Shown here: positions 1-8,167 of the stretch, one piece after another | Layout: each line of letters opens with the position of its first letter | Numbering within the stretch: position 1 is the stretch's first letter | Assembly (NCBI RefSeq): GCF_028728065.1 | Contig: NZ_CP117811.1 | Coordinates: forward strand, 62,001 to 126,000 | DNA from: Lentisphaera profundi | GTDB lineage: Bacteria > Verrucomicrobiota > Lentisphaeria > Lentisphaerales > Lentisphaeraceae | DNA: 64,000 nt | Direction: 5' to 3' | Program-made: the position numbers and the translations under genes | The notes under the pieces: generated by a model | What the model saw: the letters and a program-made list of their open reading frames with translations, nothing else | Databases searched by the model: none | What the model was told of the DNA's origin: nothing

Positions 1-163
1 GAGGTGCTTTGCGACTTTTTAGCCAAATGAAAAGTACAACGGTGGGAATTAAGGTTCGAAAGAACGCGAGTGAGACCGCGGACATATTATCCGCTTCACG
101 GATAAAAATACCAACAGTCCCCCACAAAACGGAGGTGATAATGACTTTTAGAACTGGAGACAT
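1..163 (-). CDS. EamA/DMT-family transporter, N-terminal part (runs off left edge)
   Basis: Reading the minus strand from an ATG at 161-163 gives an open frame to the window edge (about 54 residues). It starts MSPVLKVIITSVLWGTVGIF and continues with a helix-loop-helix ending near FIWLKSRKAP. The first hydrophobic helix with an SxxWG motif and the second helix around residues 35-50 are typical of EamA (drug/metabolite transporter) proteins, inner-membrane exporters with ten helices. An in-frame stop lies four codons upstream, so this ATG is the only usable start. No good Shine-Dalgarno is visible. A promoter-like pair of hexamers embedded in two palindromes lies 30-60 bases upstream. The substrate cannot be told from this fragment. 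Confidence 0.72.
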   Translation of the reverse strand, partial: MSPVLKVIITSVLWGTVGIFIREADNMSAVSLAFFRTLIPTVVLFIWLKSRKAP

Positions 164-191
164 AAAAAAGTGTAATTAAATGATTGGGAAA

Positions 192-230
192 GGCGTATAA
201 TACGCCGGTCTATAATTTTGGCAAAATTAT
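192..230 (-). promoter_or_regulatory. Promoter candidate with two adjacent palindromes
   Basis: On the minus strand TTGCCA (219-224) and TATTAT (197-202) are separated by 16 bases and point at the EamA-type gene. The -35 hexamer lies in a perfect 19-base palindrome (212-230, arms ATAATTTTG/CAAAATTAT). The -10 hexamer lies in a perfect 15-base palindrome (192-206, arms GGCGTAT/ATACGCC). Such dyads are usual for dimeric repressor operators, but no regulator gene is seen next to it. The promoter and operator roles are inferred. Confidence 0.45.
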
Positions 231-303
231 GGAATCAAGATTAGAGGACTTCAGTTTAGTCAGTCTAAGTTTGAGAGGGAGGAGAGGTCTTAAAGTAAAA
301 GAA

Positions 304-391
304 TGGCGGAGAGAGAGAGATTCGAACTCTCGGTACCTTGCGGTACACACGCTTTCCAAGCGAGCACGTTCAGCCACTCCGTCACCTCTCC
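304..391 (-). tRNA. tRNA-Ser (anticodon GGA)
   Basis: The minus strand folds as a class II tRNA. The acceptor stem GGAGAGG pairs with TCTCTCC, followed by discriminator G and an encoded CCA. The D-loop region, the anticodon loop CTTGGAAAG with anticodon GGA, a long variable arm (TACCGCAAGGTA) and the T-arm with GTTCGAATC are all present. The long variable arm and the GGA anticodon identify a serine tRNA reading UCC and UCU codons. It lies between the EamA gene and the hypothetical/prmA operon. Confidence 0.95.
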
Positions 392-480
392 GCATAAAGC
401 TTAGTAATAAGCTGTTCAGATAGTAATGTAGCTTTATTGTATTGCAAGTTAAAATAATAGGATTTGTAGAGGACTTTATC

Positions 481-1182
481 ATGGGAAATATTGAGCAGTT
501 AATTAATGATTTGGGAAATTTTAAGTTACGATTTAAGGCTCGACGAGCGCTCGGGGGCTTTGCGCAGGAAGACGTTTGTCCTGCCTTACTGAATTACCTT
601 AAACAGAGTGACAATAATATCAATGGTGCATGGGCAGCGCTTCAGGTCTTGAAAAAGTTTCGCTATGCAGATGTTTTGGGTGATTTGCCTAGCTTAGCAG
701 AAGCTTACCCTTCTTTAATATGGGATATTCGCGACCTCGAAGAGATTATCACAGGTAAAAAAGCAAGCGATGCCCTCGCGGCTCTGGAGACGAACCTCAA
801 CCCCTTCGCTGAATTGCGAACTTTGTTGGGGATCGATTTGCTGAGTTTCAGTGATAAGGGCGGTTTTTATTCTTTTGTGTTAAAGACTGATTTAACTCGC
901 AAGCATGAAATGATTTTAATTGAAGAAGAAAACTTTTATCATATTTATACTGAGTGTGGCGTGGCGGATGAAGAAATATCCGGACAATTGGCCGCCTTAA
1001 ATGAAAATCTCGATTTAGGTGAATTGAAAATTGAAAGCAAAGAAGATGGCGAGTCAGCTTTAAGCTTGCATTACTCCATAACGCGGGAATCTTCGGCCAT
1101 TGAACAGGAAAAAGTCCTTCGTCGCTTAGCTCAAGTGGCAGATGGACTCGAGAAACAGCTTAGTGATAAGGATCTAATATGA
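481..1182 (+). CDS. Hypothetical protein with YbjN/CesT-like C-terminal half
   Basis: A 233-residue soluble protein. The start at 481 is chosen because an AGAGGA ribosome site lies seven bases upstream; the frame stays open to a TTG at 442 that has no ribosome site. The first 95 residues are helical and resemble HEAT-type repeats (KARRALGGFAQEDVCPALLN). The rest alternates strands and helices in the way of the YbjN/CesT chaperone-like fold (for example GGFYSFVLKTDL and KHEMILIEEENFYHIYTE). The family call is from pattern only. There is no signal peptide or membrane segment. The stop overlaps the start of prmA as ATGA, so the two genes are translationally coupled. The function is unknown; a protein-binding role is possible. 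Confidence 0.7.
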   Translation: MGNIEQLINDLGNFKLRFKARRALGGFAQEDVCPALLNYLKQSDNNINGAWAALQVLKKFRYADVLGDLPSLAEAYPSLIWDIRDLEEIITGKKASDALAALETNLNPFAELRTLLGIDLLSFSDKGGFYSFVLKTDLTRKHEMILIEEENFYHIYTECGVADEEISGQLAALNENLDLGELKIESKEDGESALSLHYSITRESSAIEQEKVLRRLAQVADGLEKQLSDKDLI

Positions 1183-2075
1183 GCACCCCCCAAGAAATTC
1201 TTTATGTTGTCACACTCATGACTAATTCAGCCATGGGCGAACTGTTGGATGAAATGCTTCCCGTTGAGGAACTCTACCCGACTTCGTATTTTGATAAAGA
1301 TGATGATTTAGCTCGTATGTCATTGTACTATGAAACAGCCGCTGAACGTGACCAAGTCCACGTTCGCTTAGAAAAAGCTTTAGCCAATTGGTCCGATTTC
1401 ATTGATATTGATGAAGTGGATATTATTGCACAAGAAGTTTTACGTGAAGATTGGTCAGAAACCTGGAAAAAGTTTTTTCATACCGTGAAAGTATCCGATC
1501 GCATTGTGATAAAACCTTCTTGGGAAGAATATGAAATTCAAGAAGCAGATGAAGTGATTGTAGAAATTGACCCAGGCATGAGTTTTGGGACAGGCAATCA
1601 TGGCACAACCAAGGCCTGCTTACAGTTTATCGATCAGGCCTCAGCACTTCAGACGGGCATGTCTTTTTTAGATGCGGGTTGTGGTTCGGGTATTTTGTCA
1701 TTGGCCGCAGATAGCTTGGGCTGTAGCCCTGTAGAAGCGTTTGATTATGACCCCGAGGCCGTCGCTTGTACCAAGCGTCATTTTGAAGCTATTAACGCTT
1801 CGGATCGGATCGATGTTTTTCAGGCCGACTTAACGACTTTAGAATTGGCTAAGCAGTACGATATTATTGCCGCCAATATCTTGGCACCAGTTTTACTCGG
1901 CGCCTCAGATAAGTTGATGAATCACCTGAAAAAGGGTAAAGATTCACGCTTGATTTTAGCGGGTATTTTGACGGAACAATACCCCGAAATCAAATCGCAT
2001 TTTGAGGGCTTAGGCCTCGAAGAATTGCGATCTGCGCAAATAGATGAATGGACCAGCGGAGTCTTCAAATTCTGA
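1179..2075 (+). CDS. prmA: Ribosomal protein L11 methyltransferase
   Basis: PrmA uses S-adenosylmethionine to trimethylate ribosomal protein L11 in the cytoplasm. The 298-residue length is normal for the family. An N-terminal substrate-binding region (residues 1-100) precedes the family signature FGTGNHGTT (about 136-144). After it come methyltransferase motif I DAGCGSG (165-171), the acidic residue of motif II (AFDYD) and the NILAP motif (about 232-236), which replaces the NPPY of other N-methyltransferases. The start ATG overlaps the stop of the preceding hypothetical gene, and the last 28 bases overlap the NlpC/P60 frame. No key residue is missing. Confidence 0.95.
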   Translation: MSTPQEILYVVTLMTNSAMGELLDEMLPVEELYPTSYFDKDDDLARMSLYYETAAERDQVHVRLEKALANWSDFIDIDEVDIIAQEVLREDWSETWKKFFHTVKVSDRIVIKPSWEEYEIQEADEVIVEIDPGMSFGTGNHGTTKACLQFIDQASALQTGMSFLDAGCGSGILSLAADSLGCSPVEAFDYDPEAVACTKRHFEAINASDRIDVFQADLTTLELAKQYDIIAANILAPVLLGASDKLMNHLKKGKDSRLILAGILTEQYPEIKSHFEGLGLEELRSAQIDEWTSGVFKF

Positions 2076-2773
2076 AGATAGAAAAGAAGCAAGTACTCAT
2101 TATTGGACTACTTGCTTGTTCTTGTACCATTTTTTATTTCCAAGCTATTAATAGTAAATTCTACAATTTAGCTTTTATCATTTTAAGTCTAAATTTTTAT
2201 AGCTATCTAACTTACCTCAGTAAGAAAGTCATGAAGTGGGCTCTCTTATGTGTACTGCTAACGGTAATTATTTTTACTTTGAGTCCAGCAAAAAAAATTG
2301 ACACAGCAGAACTTAAACGTACTTACCTTTCCAAACTACCCAACTATGAAGGCGTTAGTTATGTTTGGGGAGGTGAAAATAGTCTCGGTATTGATTGTTC
2401 CGGTTTGGCTCGCAGGGCTTACCGAGATGCTCTGTTTACTTATACTTTAAAAAATCTTAATAGTGGTGCCTTACGAGAGTTTTTAGCTAATTGGTGGTGG
2501 GATTCTTCTGCCGAAGCCATGAGTCAAGGCTATCGTGATTATTTGAAGCCTATAGGTCTAGATGGGACGATAAAAACCCTGCATTATGAAAACCTGGAAC
2601 CAGGTGATATTGCGATCACAGCAGATGGAGTGCACATGCTCGTATATTTGGGAGAGGAACTCTGGATTCAAGCTGATCCAGTCGCAGAAAAAGTAATTAT
2701 ACGCAATGGCATCGAAGACAAGAACTCCTGGTTCGATGATCAGGTGAAGATCTACCGTTGGTCAAGGATTTAG
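2048..2773 (+). CDS. Membrane-anchored NlpC/P60-family cysteine peptidase
   Basis: A 241-residue protein with hydrophobic segments at about residues 15-50 and 65-80, followed by an NlpC/P60 domain. The catalytic cysteine is visible in GIDCSGL (Cys117) and the catalytic histidine in GVHMLVYLG (His196); YVWGG precedes the cysteine as usual. Such enzymes cleave peptide stems in the cell wall or act as amidases, here probably in the periplasm. The frame starts inside prmA; a later ATG at 2231 would leave a single signal anchor and cannot be excluded. The stop codon lies inside the first copy of a 54-base repeat that recurs 149 bases downstream. Confidence 0.82.
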   Translation: MDQRSLQILKIEKKQVLIIGLLACSCTIFYFQAINSKFYNLAFIILSLNFYSYLTYLSKKVMKWALLCVLLTVIIFTLSPAKKIDTAELKRTYLSKLPNYEGVSYVWGGENSLGIDCSGLARRAYRDALFTYTLKNLNSGALREFLANWWWDSSAEAMSQGYRDYLKPIGLDGTIKTLHYENLEPGDIAITADGVHMLVYLGEELWIQADPVAEKVIIRNGIEDKNSWFDDQVKIYRWSRI

Positions 2774-2964
2774 ACTAAGGCCTGTCCTTTGGAGGTGTGT
2801 GGCTTAGACACTTGTAGTTTTTCAAGAAGGCCTGCCCACTCTTATAAGCCAGGTAGGTAGTCCACTCTTTAGAGTGCCGAATTACTAAATCAATATAATA
2901 ACCCGCCTATTCAAGGATTTAGACTAAGGCCTGTCCTTTGGAGGTGTGTGGTTTAGACTCTTGT
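2762..2964 (+). repeat. Duplicated 54-base REP-like sequence, copies at 2762-2815 and 2911-2964
   Basis: The two copies differ at only two positions. Each contains the core AAGGCCTGTCC (2777-2787 and 2926-2936); a third related core, AAGGCCTGCCC, is at 2827-2837. The first copy includes the stop codon of the NlpC/P60 gene, so the second carries a duplicate of the gene end. Short palindromes are present, such as CACTCTTTAGAGTG between the copies. The same core recurs twice beyond the transposase gene. The arrangement fits REP elements served by the adjacent REP-associated transposase. Confidence 0.75.
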
Positions 2965-3060
2965 GGAAATGGATGGGAGCAGCATTAATTCTACAATTAT
3001 AATTTTTGCTTTTGATCAAGGGAGCTTTTATATTACTTGTACTTTGGAAAGGAGATAGTT

Positions 3061-4023
3061 ATGGCTCACAATCGTGTAAAGGAAAGTTGTTCGGATCAGT
3101 CAGTTTATTATTTGGTGACGAATCGCATAGCTGGCGGTCGAATGTTATTCAAAGATCAGGAAAAACAGAAGCTGAAATCTTTGTTATTTGCGGGATGCAC
3201 AAGGTTTAGTTATCAGGTGATTGATTATGTTTTTATGGATAATCATTTTCATTTATTGATCAAGATTCCGGCTACGAATGAAATGGATAAAATAGAATTA
3301 TTACAGCGTTATCGACTTCATAAGAAAAACGAAGAAGTAAAATTTATTAACTCAACACAAAGGGAAGAATTCAGGGAAAAGATTCACGATATTTCATTCA
3401 TTATTGGTAATTTTGAGCAACGATTCGTTCAATGGTTCAATAAAGTACATTCATCGTGGGGGCGCTTGTTTGGCCAAAGGTTTGACTCGGAAATGATTGA
3501 GGTTTCGGCTCATTCGGATTCTCTGCTTCGGGTCATGGCCTACATCTCTTTAAATCCAGTTCGAGCCGAAATTGTTTCAGATCCAAAAGACTTTCATTTC
3601 TGCGCTTATTCAGATCGTTTAGCAGGCGGAGATATAGGGAAATCAGATCATGAGTTCTTTGACTTGTTTTGTCGTGGAATTGAAGCTAAGGACATCAGAG
3701 ATAAGCAAAAGCATTTCAGACAGGTGTTTAGAGCTTATATGCTTGGCTTACGTCGTTACCAGAGTGTTGATTCTCAGACTCTCGCTGAATTCTTCAGAGA
3801 AGTGAATTTATCTGAGCAACTCGCTTGGGATGATCTTTTTATACATAAATGCAGATTCTTTACTAAGTGTTTGGTCATAGGGTCCGAGGCTTTCGTTCGG
3901 AATAAACTAACCAAGTTCTCAGCTAAGATGAAATGGAAAAGAGTTCATGAGCCCTATACGGAGGATGAATGGAATGATATTTATTCACTCAAGCCTAGGC
4001 GACGGCAGGCTTCCGCTGATTAG
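3061..4023 (+). CDS. REP-associated tyrosine transposase (RAYT, IS200-like Y1 fold)
   Basis: A 320-residue protein. The start ATG is preceded by AAGGAG at seven bases; an upstream TTG in frame lacks a site. The HUH metal-binding motif is in DNHFHLLIK (His62, His64), and the likely catalytic tyrosine is in AYISLNPVRAE (Tyr161), matching the YIxxNPV motif of known RAYTs. The 60-residue insert between the two motifs and the long tail make it longer than the short enteric type. RAYTs nick and mobilise short REP hairpins, not their own gene. Five copies of the same 11-base core flank this gene on both sides, as expected for a RAYT locus. The reading frame is intact. Confidence 0.9.
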   Translation: MAHNRVKESCSDQSVYYLVTNRIAGGRMLFKDQEKQKLKSLLFAGCTRFSYQVIDYVFMDNHFHLLIKIPATNEMDKIELLQRYRLHKKNEEVKFINSTQREEFREKIHDISFIIGNFEQRFVQWFNKVHSSWGRLFGQRFDSEMIEVSAHSDSLLRVMAYISLNPVRAEIVSDPKDFHFCAYSDRLAGGDIGKSDHEFFDLFCRGIEAKDIRDKQKHFRQVFRAYMLGLRRYQSVDSQTLAEFFREVNLSEQLAWDDLFIHKCRFFTKCLVIGSEAFVRNKLTKFSAKMKWKRVHEPYTEDEWNDIYSLKPRRRQASAD

Positions 4024-4262
4024 AGAATGTTAAACACCCCCATAAAAACCAACACAGATTTTAAATACAAGATAGCTTCCCAACTGTCTTGAGTGCTTCG
4101 TTTTCATTTTAGCTGAGTTTGTACTCTATCGACTAAAATAAAGTTGAATTTTTGATCTCATTACCAGCTAAAAAGGGGGGGGGGCTTGCTTGTTGCGTTC
4201 ATTTAGACCTTCTAAAAACGAAAAAAAAGCCTCATTTTGAAATTCTTTTAAATCAGCCTTTG

Positions 4263-4335
4263 ACTAAGGCCTGTCCTTTATAAAGGGCGTTATAAAGGGC
4301 GTTTAACTAAGGCCTGTCCTTTACAAAGGGCGTTC
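4263..4335 (+). repeat. Two REP-like copies downstream of the transposase
   Basis: Copies at about 4263-4292 and 4306-4335 share ACTAAGGCCTGTCCTTTA followed by AAAGGGCGTT. The core AAGGCCTGTCC is at 4266-4276 and 4309-4319. Each copy forms a CCTTTA-type hairpin with the following AAAGG. The rest of the 4024-4445 gap holds no gene; it has a run of ten G at 4175-4184 and AT-rich sequence before the next gene. Confidence 0.75.
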
Positions 4336-4445
4336 TTTAATTTTAAAGATTTCTAGTTTTTATAAAATCCGATTTTATGGCTGTGGAAGTATATGTTTTT
4401 GTGAGTGTTAAGTTAATGAGCAGTTCATAATCAAGGATAAGTCAC

Positions 4446-5510
4446 ATGAAGATGAAAACTAAAGAAGTTTGCAGCTACGATATTCTCTCATTAGGCGAAG
4501 TTATGTTGCGCCTTGATTCTGGCGAGGAACGGGTGCGCAATACACGTCAATTCAAAGCTTGGGAGGGTGGAGGCGAGTATAATGTGGCACGAGGCCTGCA
4601 TCGTTGTTTTAATCAGCGTGCGGCTATAGTCACTGCCCTAGCTGATAATGATATCGGATACTTGATCGAAGACCTCATCTACCAAGGTGGCGTGGATATG
4701 ACTTATCTTAAGCACTTGCCGTCCGATGAGCGAGGGCTGCGTAATGGGCTCAATTTTACGGAACGAGGCTTTGGTTTCAGGTCATCGCTCGGGACGTCGG
4801 ATCGTGGGGATACGGCGATCTCTCGTTTGAAGCCAGGCGATATTGATTGGCATAAAATATTTGGAAAAGACGGGGTGCGTTGGTTTCATACGGGAGGGGT
4901 CTTTGCCGCCTTATCTGATAGTTCAAAAGAAGTGGCATTAGAGGCGGTTAAAATTGCCAAGCAGTATGGTACGAAAGTCTCGTATGACCCTAATTATCGC
5001 GCTTCCCTTTGGAGTGATCGGGGTGGGGTTGAGGCTGCGCAAGAACTTAATCGAGAGATTAGTAATTATGCCGATGTGATTATGGGTATGAGTTTAGATA
5101 GTGCTATTATCGATCTCAATTTAAATAAATTGAATCAAAAGGAACTGACGAATATTTTTGAAAAAACGGCGGCTAAGTTCCCGGATTTAAAGGTAATTAC
5201 TACGACTCTGCGCGAAGTGAAGAGTGCTACGATCAATGATTGGCGCGCCATTGCGTGGTCACCTGAGCAGGGCTTAGTGGAATCATCTCATTATAAGAAT
5301 TTAGAGTTGTTGGATCGTGTGGGAGGTGGAGATAGCTTTGCCTCAGGTTTAATCTATGGACTCTTAAAAGGAGGGGCTTTGCAGGAGGCGGTGGATTATG
5401 GGGCGGCCCATGGTGTGCTGGCGATGACCACTCCAGGTGATACCTCAAGTGCACGACTGGATGAAGTCGAGCAAGTAATGAAAGGGGCCGGAGAAGCTGT
5501 CATTCGTTAA
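4446..5510 (+). CDS. kdgK: PfkB-family sugar kinase, probably 2-keto-3-deoxygluconate kinase
   Basis: A 354-residue cytosolic kinase of the ribokinase fold. It opens with the family pattern LSLGEVMLRLDSGEERVRNT and EGGGEYNVARGL (N-terminal sugar-binding signature). It ends with the ATP-site signature RVGGGDSFASGLIYGL, whose Asp296 is the catalytic base. The sequence YDPNYRASLW is typical of KDG kinases, which phosphorylate 2-keto-3-deoxygluconate in uronate degradation. This would fit an organism rich in polysaccharide-degrading enzymes. Substrate assignment within PfkB is inference. AAGGATAAG lies about ten bases before the start. The gene stands alone, with the transposase and REP copies upstream. 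Confidence 0.85.
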   Translation: MKMKTKEVCSYDILSLGEVMLRLDSGEERVRNTRQFKAWEGGGEYNVARGLHRCFNQRAAIVTALADNDIGYLIEDLIYQGGVDMTYLKHLPSDERGLRNGLNFTERGFGFRSSLGTSDRGDTAISRLKPGDIDWHKIFGKDGVRWFHTGGVFAALSDSSKEVALEAVKIAKQYGTKVSYDPNYRASLWSDRGGVEAAQELNREISNYADVIMGMSLDSAIIDLNLNKLNQKELTNIFEKTAAKFPDLKVITTTLREVKSATINDWRAIAWSPEQGLVESSHYKNLELLDRVGGGDSFASGLIYGLLKGGALQEAVDYGAAHGVLAMTTPGDTSSARLDEVEQVMKGAGEAVIR

Positions 5511-5646
5511 GGTGCTCGCCACTGCGGGGGAATATTTTTTATGAGGTCAAATTTTATATTTCTTAAGCGAAAAAGCCATTTGCCAATTTGTTAATATCGC
5601 TAAGTGTAAAAAGAAATTTTAAATATAAGGAATTTGAGGGCTAATT

Positions 5647-5940
5647 ATGGCAAATACTACCGATATGATGATTAGTACTTTTTATGATGAAGAGGCAATT
5701 GAGTACATTAATAAGAAAACAGGATTGGATTTTCGTTGCACCTCAGATGGTGGCAAATGCGGAGGAACAAAAGCTTTATCTTTTGAGGTATACGGCTCCT
5801 GTCATAGGAGTATTGGAAGTGACGAGATTGAGCAATTGATTAAAGCTTTTAAAGAAGCTCCGTTCACATCGCCTGAATATGCGGTTTTGTTTATTGATGA
5901 TGATAATCAATGTTTTAATGGACTAGTGACTCGTACTTGA
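5647..5940 (+). CDS. Small hypothetical protein
   Basis: A 97-residue soluble protein that I do not recognise. It contains four cysteines (in FRCTS, GKCGG, GSCHR and NQCFN) spread through a mixed alpha/beta sequence, with an acidic stretch FIDDDN near the end. TATAAGGAATTTGAGG upstream gives a plausible ribosome site. It has its own intergenic spaces on both sides, so it is probably monocistronic. Cysteine spacing does not match a standard zinc ribbon. Codon use is like that of its neighbours, which supports a real gene. Confidence 0.65.
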   Translation: MANTTDMMISTFYDEEAIEYINKKTGLDFRCTSDGGKCGGTKALSFEVYGSCHRSIGSDEIEQLIKAFKEAPFTSPEYAVLFIDDDNQCFNGLVTRT

Positions 5941-6029
5941 TTCACGAATAAAGGCCATTTATTTTCCTTCGAAAGGTCGCAGATTAATCTACCCTTGGTC
6001 AGAGTTTTAGGCTAAGTCGAAAATACGAA

Positions 6030-6893
6030 TCACTTCTTTCGGTATTGAAGCAGCCATTTTTCTAGTTGGCGACCAGGGCATTCTGATTGTCCGAGGTGTT
6101 TGTGACCGTATACTTTGGTTGCAGGAAGTTGATACTTTTTGCGTAAGTAACCTAACATAGTGTTGAGGGAAGCGAGTTGTTTGCTATTGGGAAGCTTTTT
6201 ATTGAAATCTCCAATAAGCGAAACACCGATGTTATTGGAGTTGGCACCACTGACATGAGCACCTTGGTATTTAATCGGACGGCCTTGGTATATAGTGCCA
6301 TCACGACCAATGATATAGTGATAGCCAATCGAGGCCCAATTTTTCTTTTGGTGTGTTTTCTCAATGATATTGAGGTATGTAACATCACTCATTTTTGCTA
6401 AATTAGCGGGTGCAGTTGTGTGATGAACGGTAATTTTTTTAATATGTCCCATGGGGTTGACATTGCTCTTCATATTGTACTGACACCATTGACTACGGGG
6501 AACTACTTTCACTTGTCCCGGAAGGGTCGGTTTCTTTTTGGACTTTTTGTAGGGATTGTAGGCGCTATTGATATAGAGCTTTTGGTCGATATTTATAGTG
6601 CTAGATTTTAATTTATTTGTGCGAACAATGGAATTGACAGAACTACGGTAGCGTTTGGCTATAGCGGTTAAGGTTTCACCCTTTTTGACAATGTGAATTA
6701 AGTAATTCGGAGTGGCTTGAGTGGGTTCCTCTGGAGTAGGCTCTGGTGCATCGGGAAGTTTTATGGGCGCAGGAGGAGTTGGTATGGAGGGTGTGTAGGG
6801 CTTATGGACAGAAGAATTGGGACTGTAAGAACTTGTACAAGCATAGAGTAAATAGGCTAGTACAAGTAAACTAAAACATTTTATATATTTCAT
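6030..6893 (-). CDS. LysM-containing N-acetylmuramoyl-L-alanine amidase lipoprotein
   Basis: A 287-residue secreted peptidoglycan amidase. A lipoprotein signal ends in LLYAC, making Cys19 the lipidation site. A proline-rich linker (about 25-62) leads to a LysM domain (about 64-109; IVKKGETLTAIAKRYRSS), which binds glycan. An amidase_2/PGRP zinc domain follows (about 145-285): TVHHTTA supplies the first zinc histidine, GYHYIIGRDGTIYQGR is the family core, and GHKHLGQSECPG supplies the last ligands. It cuts the bond between muramic acid and the peptide stem. It is transcribed alone, convergent with the small gene at 5647. Confidence 0.92.
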   Translation of the reverse strand: MKYIKCFSLLVLAYLLYACTSSYSPNSSVHKPYTPSIPTPPAPIKLPDAPEPTPEEPTQATPNYLIHIVKKGETLTAIAKRYRSSVNSIVRTNKLKSSTINIDQKLYINSAYNPYKKSKKKPTLPGQVKVVPRSQWCQYNMKSNVNPMGHIKKITVHHTTAPANLAKMSDVTYLNIIEKTHQKKNWASIGYHYIIGRDGTIYQGRPIKYQGAHVSGANSNNIGVSLIGDFNKKLPNSKQLASLNTMLGYLRKKYQLPATKVYGHKHLGQSECPGRQLEKWLLQYRKK

Positions 6894-6954
6894 TCATCCC
6901 TCATATTTGATGCGGTGAACTTAACAGAGTTACAGAGATACACAAATGCAAATT

Positions 6955-8091
6955 TTAGCTTTCCTTGAGGCAATCAGAAATCCTAGCTAAAGCTTTTTCG
7001 AGGAGGCTTTTAGGGCAGGCGAAGTTTAAGCGCATAAAACCGTCGAGGCCAAAGTCTTTACCATCGGAAAGTCCCACCCCGGCAGCTTCCAAATATTTTG
7101 GGGGATTATTCAAACCACTCTTGCGAAAATCGATCCAAGCTAAATAGGTAGCTTCAGCCTTGATCATGGTGATTTTTCCTTGCTGAGTTTGAACAAAATC
7201 TTCGAGTCTACTTAGATTTTCTCTGAGGTAGTCAAGGACTTCCAAGCGCCAAGGTTCACCATCGCGATAAGCGGCTTCACCAGCAACTAAGCCCAATAAA
7301 TTAGTTTCAGGAATTTTACCACGGCATTCACGGATAAATTTTCTACGAAGAGAATCATTGGGGATATAGGCGATGGAACAGCCCAAGCCAGCAATATTCC
7401 AGGTTTTACTAGGAGCCATGAGTGTAATGGACTGCTGAGCAATCTCGTCTGAGATGGTAGCGATGCTATGATGTACTTGCTTCTTATCTAAAATGAGGTC
7501 ACAATGAACTTCATCTGAACAGAGAATAATATTGTTTTCTAGACATATTTTTGCGAGTTCGGCAAGTTCTTCTTTACTAAAACAAATCCCCACGGGGTTA
7601 TGAGGATTACAAAGCAAAATTATTTTAGTTTTTTTGGTGATGGCCTCTCTGAGTTTTTGCATGTCTGGACGCCAATCATTCTCGTTTAAGGGAACTTGGA
7701 CGGTTTTTGCGCCAGAGTTTACCGGTGCATAGAGAAAAGGAGGGTAAATCGGTGTGAAGGTAATGACTTCATCACCGGGTTGAGTGTAGGCACGGCACAC
7801 GGCGTGTAAGGCACAAACGAGTCCCGGCAGCCAAAAGAGTTCACGAGCTTCGGGCTTTATTTGATGATGTTCATGAACGTAATCAATAAAAGTTTGATTG
7901 CAACGATCAGTTGCTTCAGAATAACCAAAGACGCCAAACTGAGCGGATTCAATAATTGCTTCGCTAATGCATGGAGCAGAAACAAAATCCATATCGGCAA
8001 CCCACAGGGGAATGATGTCGGTATTTTTATATTTATCCCACTTATAGGATCCGGTATTTTGGCGATCGGGAAGGTAATCAAAATTAGTCAT
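6955..8091 (-). CDS. patB: PatB/MalY-type PLP aminotransferase (cystathionine beta-lyase-like)
   Basis: A 378-residue fold-type I PLP enzyme. The family marker PLWVADMDF sits near the N-terminus. CNPHNPVG (about 161-168) and SDEVHCDL (Asp193 binds the PLP ring nitrogen) are present, and the Schiff-base lysine is in APSKTWNIAGL (Lys229). PatB and MalY proteins cleave C-S bonds in cystathionine or cysteine conjugates, releasing homocysteine or thiols with pyruvate and ammonia. Length and motifs are complete. The gene is divergent from RNase Z, whose start is 77 bases away. The exact substrate is inferred from family. Confidence 0.9.
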   Translation of the reverse strand: MTNFDYLPDRQNTGSYKWDKYKNTDIIPLWVADMDFVSAPCISEAIIESAQFGVFGYSEATDRCNQTFIDYVHEHHQIKPEARELFWLPGLVCALHAVCRAYTQPGDEVITFTPIYPPFLYAPVNSGAKTVQVPLNENDWRPDMQKLREAITKKTKIILLCNPHNPVGICFSKEELAELAKICLENNIILCSDEVHCDLILDKKQVHHSIATISDEIAQQSITLMAPSKTWNIAGLGCSIAYIPNDSLRRKFIRECRGKIPETNLLGLVAGEAAYRDGEPWRLEVLDYLRENLSRLEDFVQTQQGKITMIKAEATYLAWIDFRKSGLNNPPKYLEAAGVGLSDGKDFGLDGFMRLNFACPKSLLEKALARISDCLKES

Positions 8092-8167
8092 GCTTGAACT
8101 CGTGTATTTGTAAAGATGCGCAGTGTGTTTATTGTGTGAACAAAAGTATACAAGCAGAGGTATTATT

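Noticed and set aside
131-179. A 12-codon plus-strand frame with a perfect GGAGGTGAT ribosome site
   Set aside because: It lies inside the antisense of the EamA-type gene; the Shine-Dalgarno-like string arises from codons for Ile-Thr-Ser on the minus strand.
3006-3209. Short plus-strand frame overlapping the start of the transposase
   Set aside because: It is in another phase of the intact transposase, which has the better ribosome site and clear motifs.
4175-4184. Run of ten G as a phase-variation tract
   Set aside because: It is not in a gene or close to a promoter that I can identify, so a switch role is unsupported.
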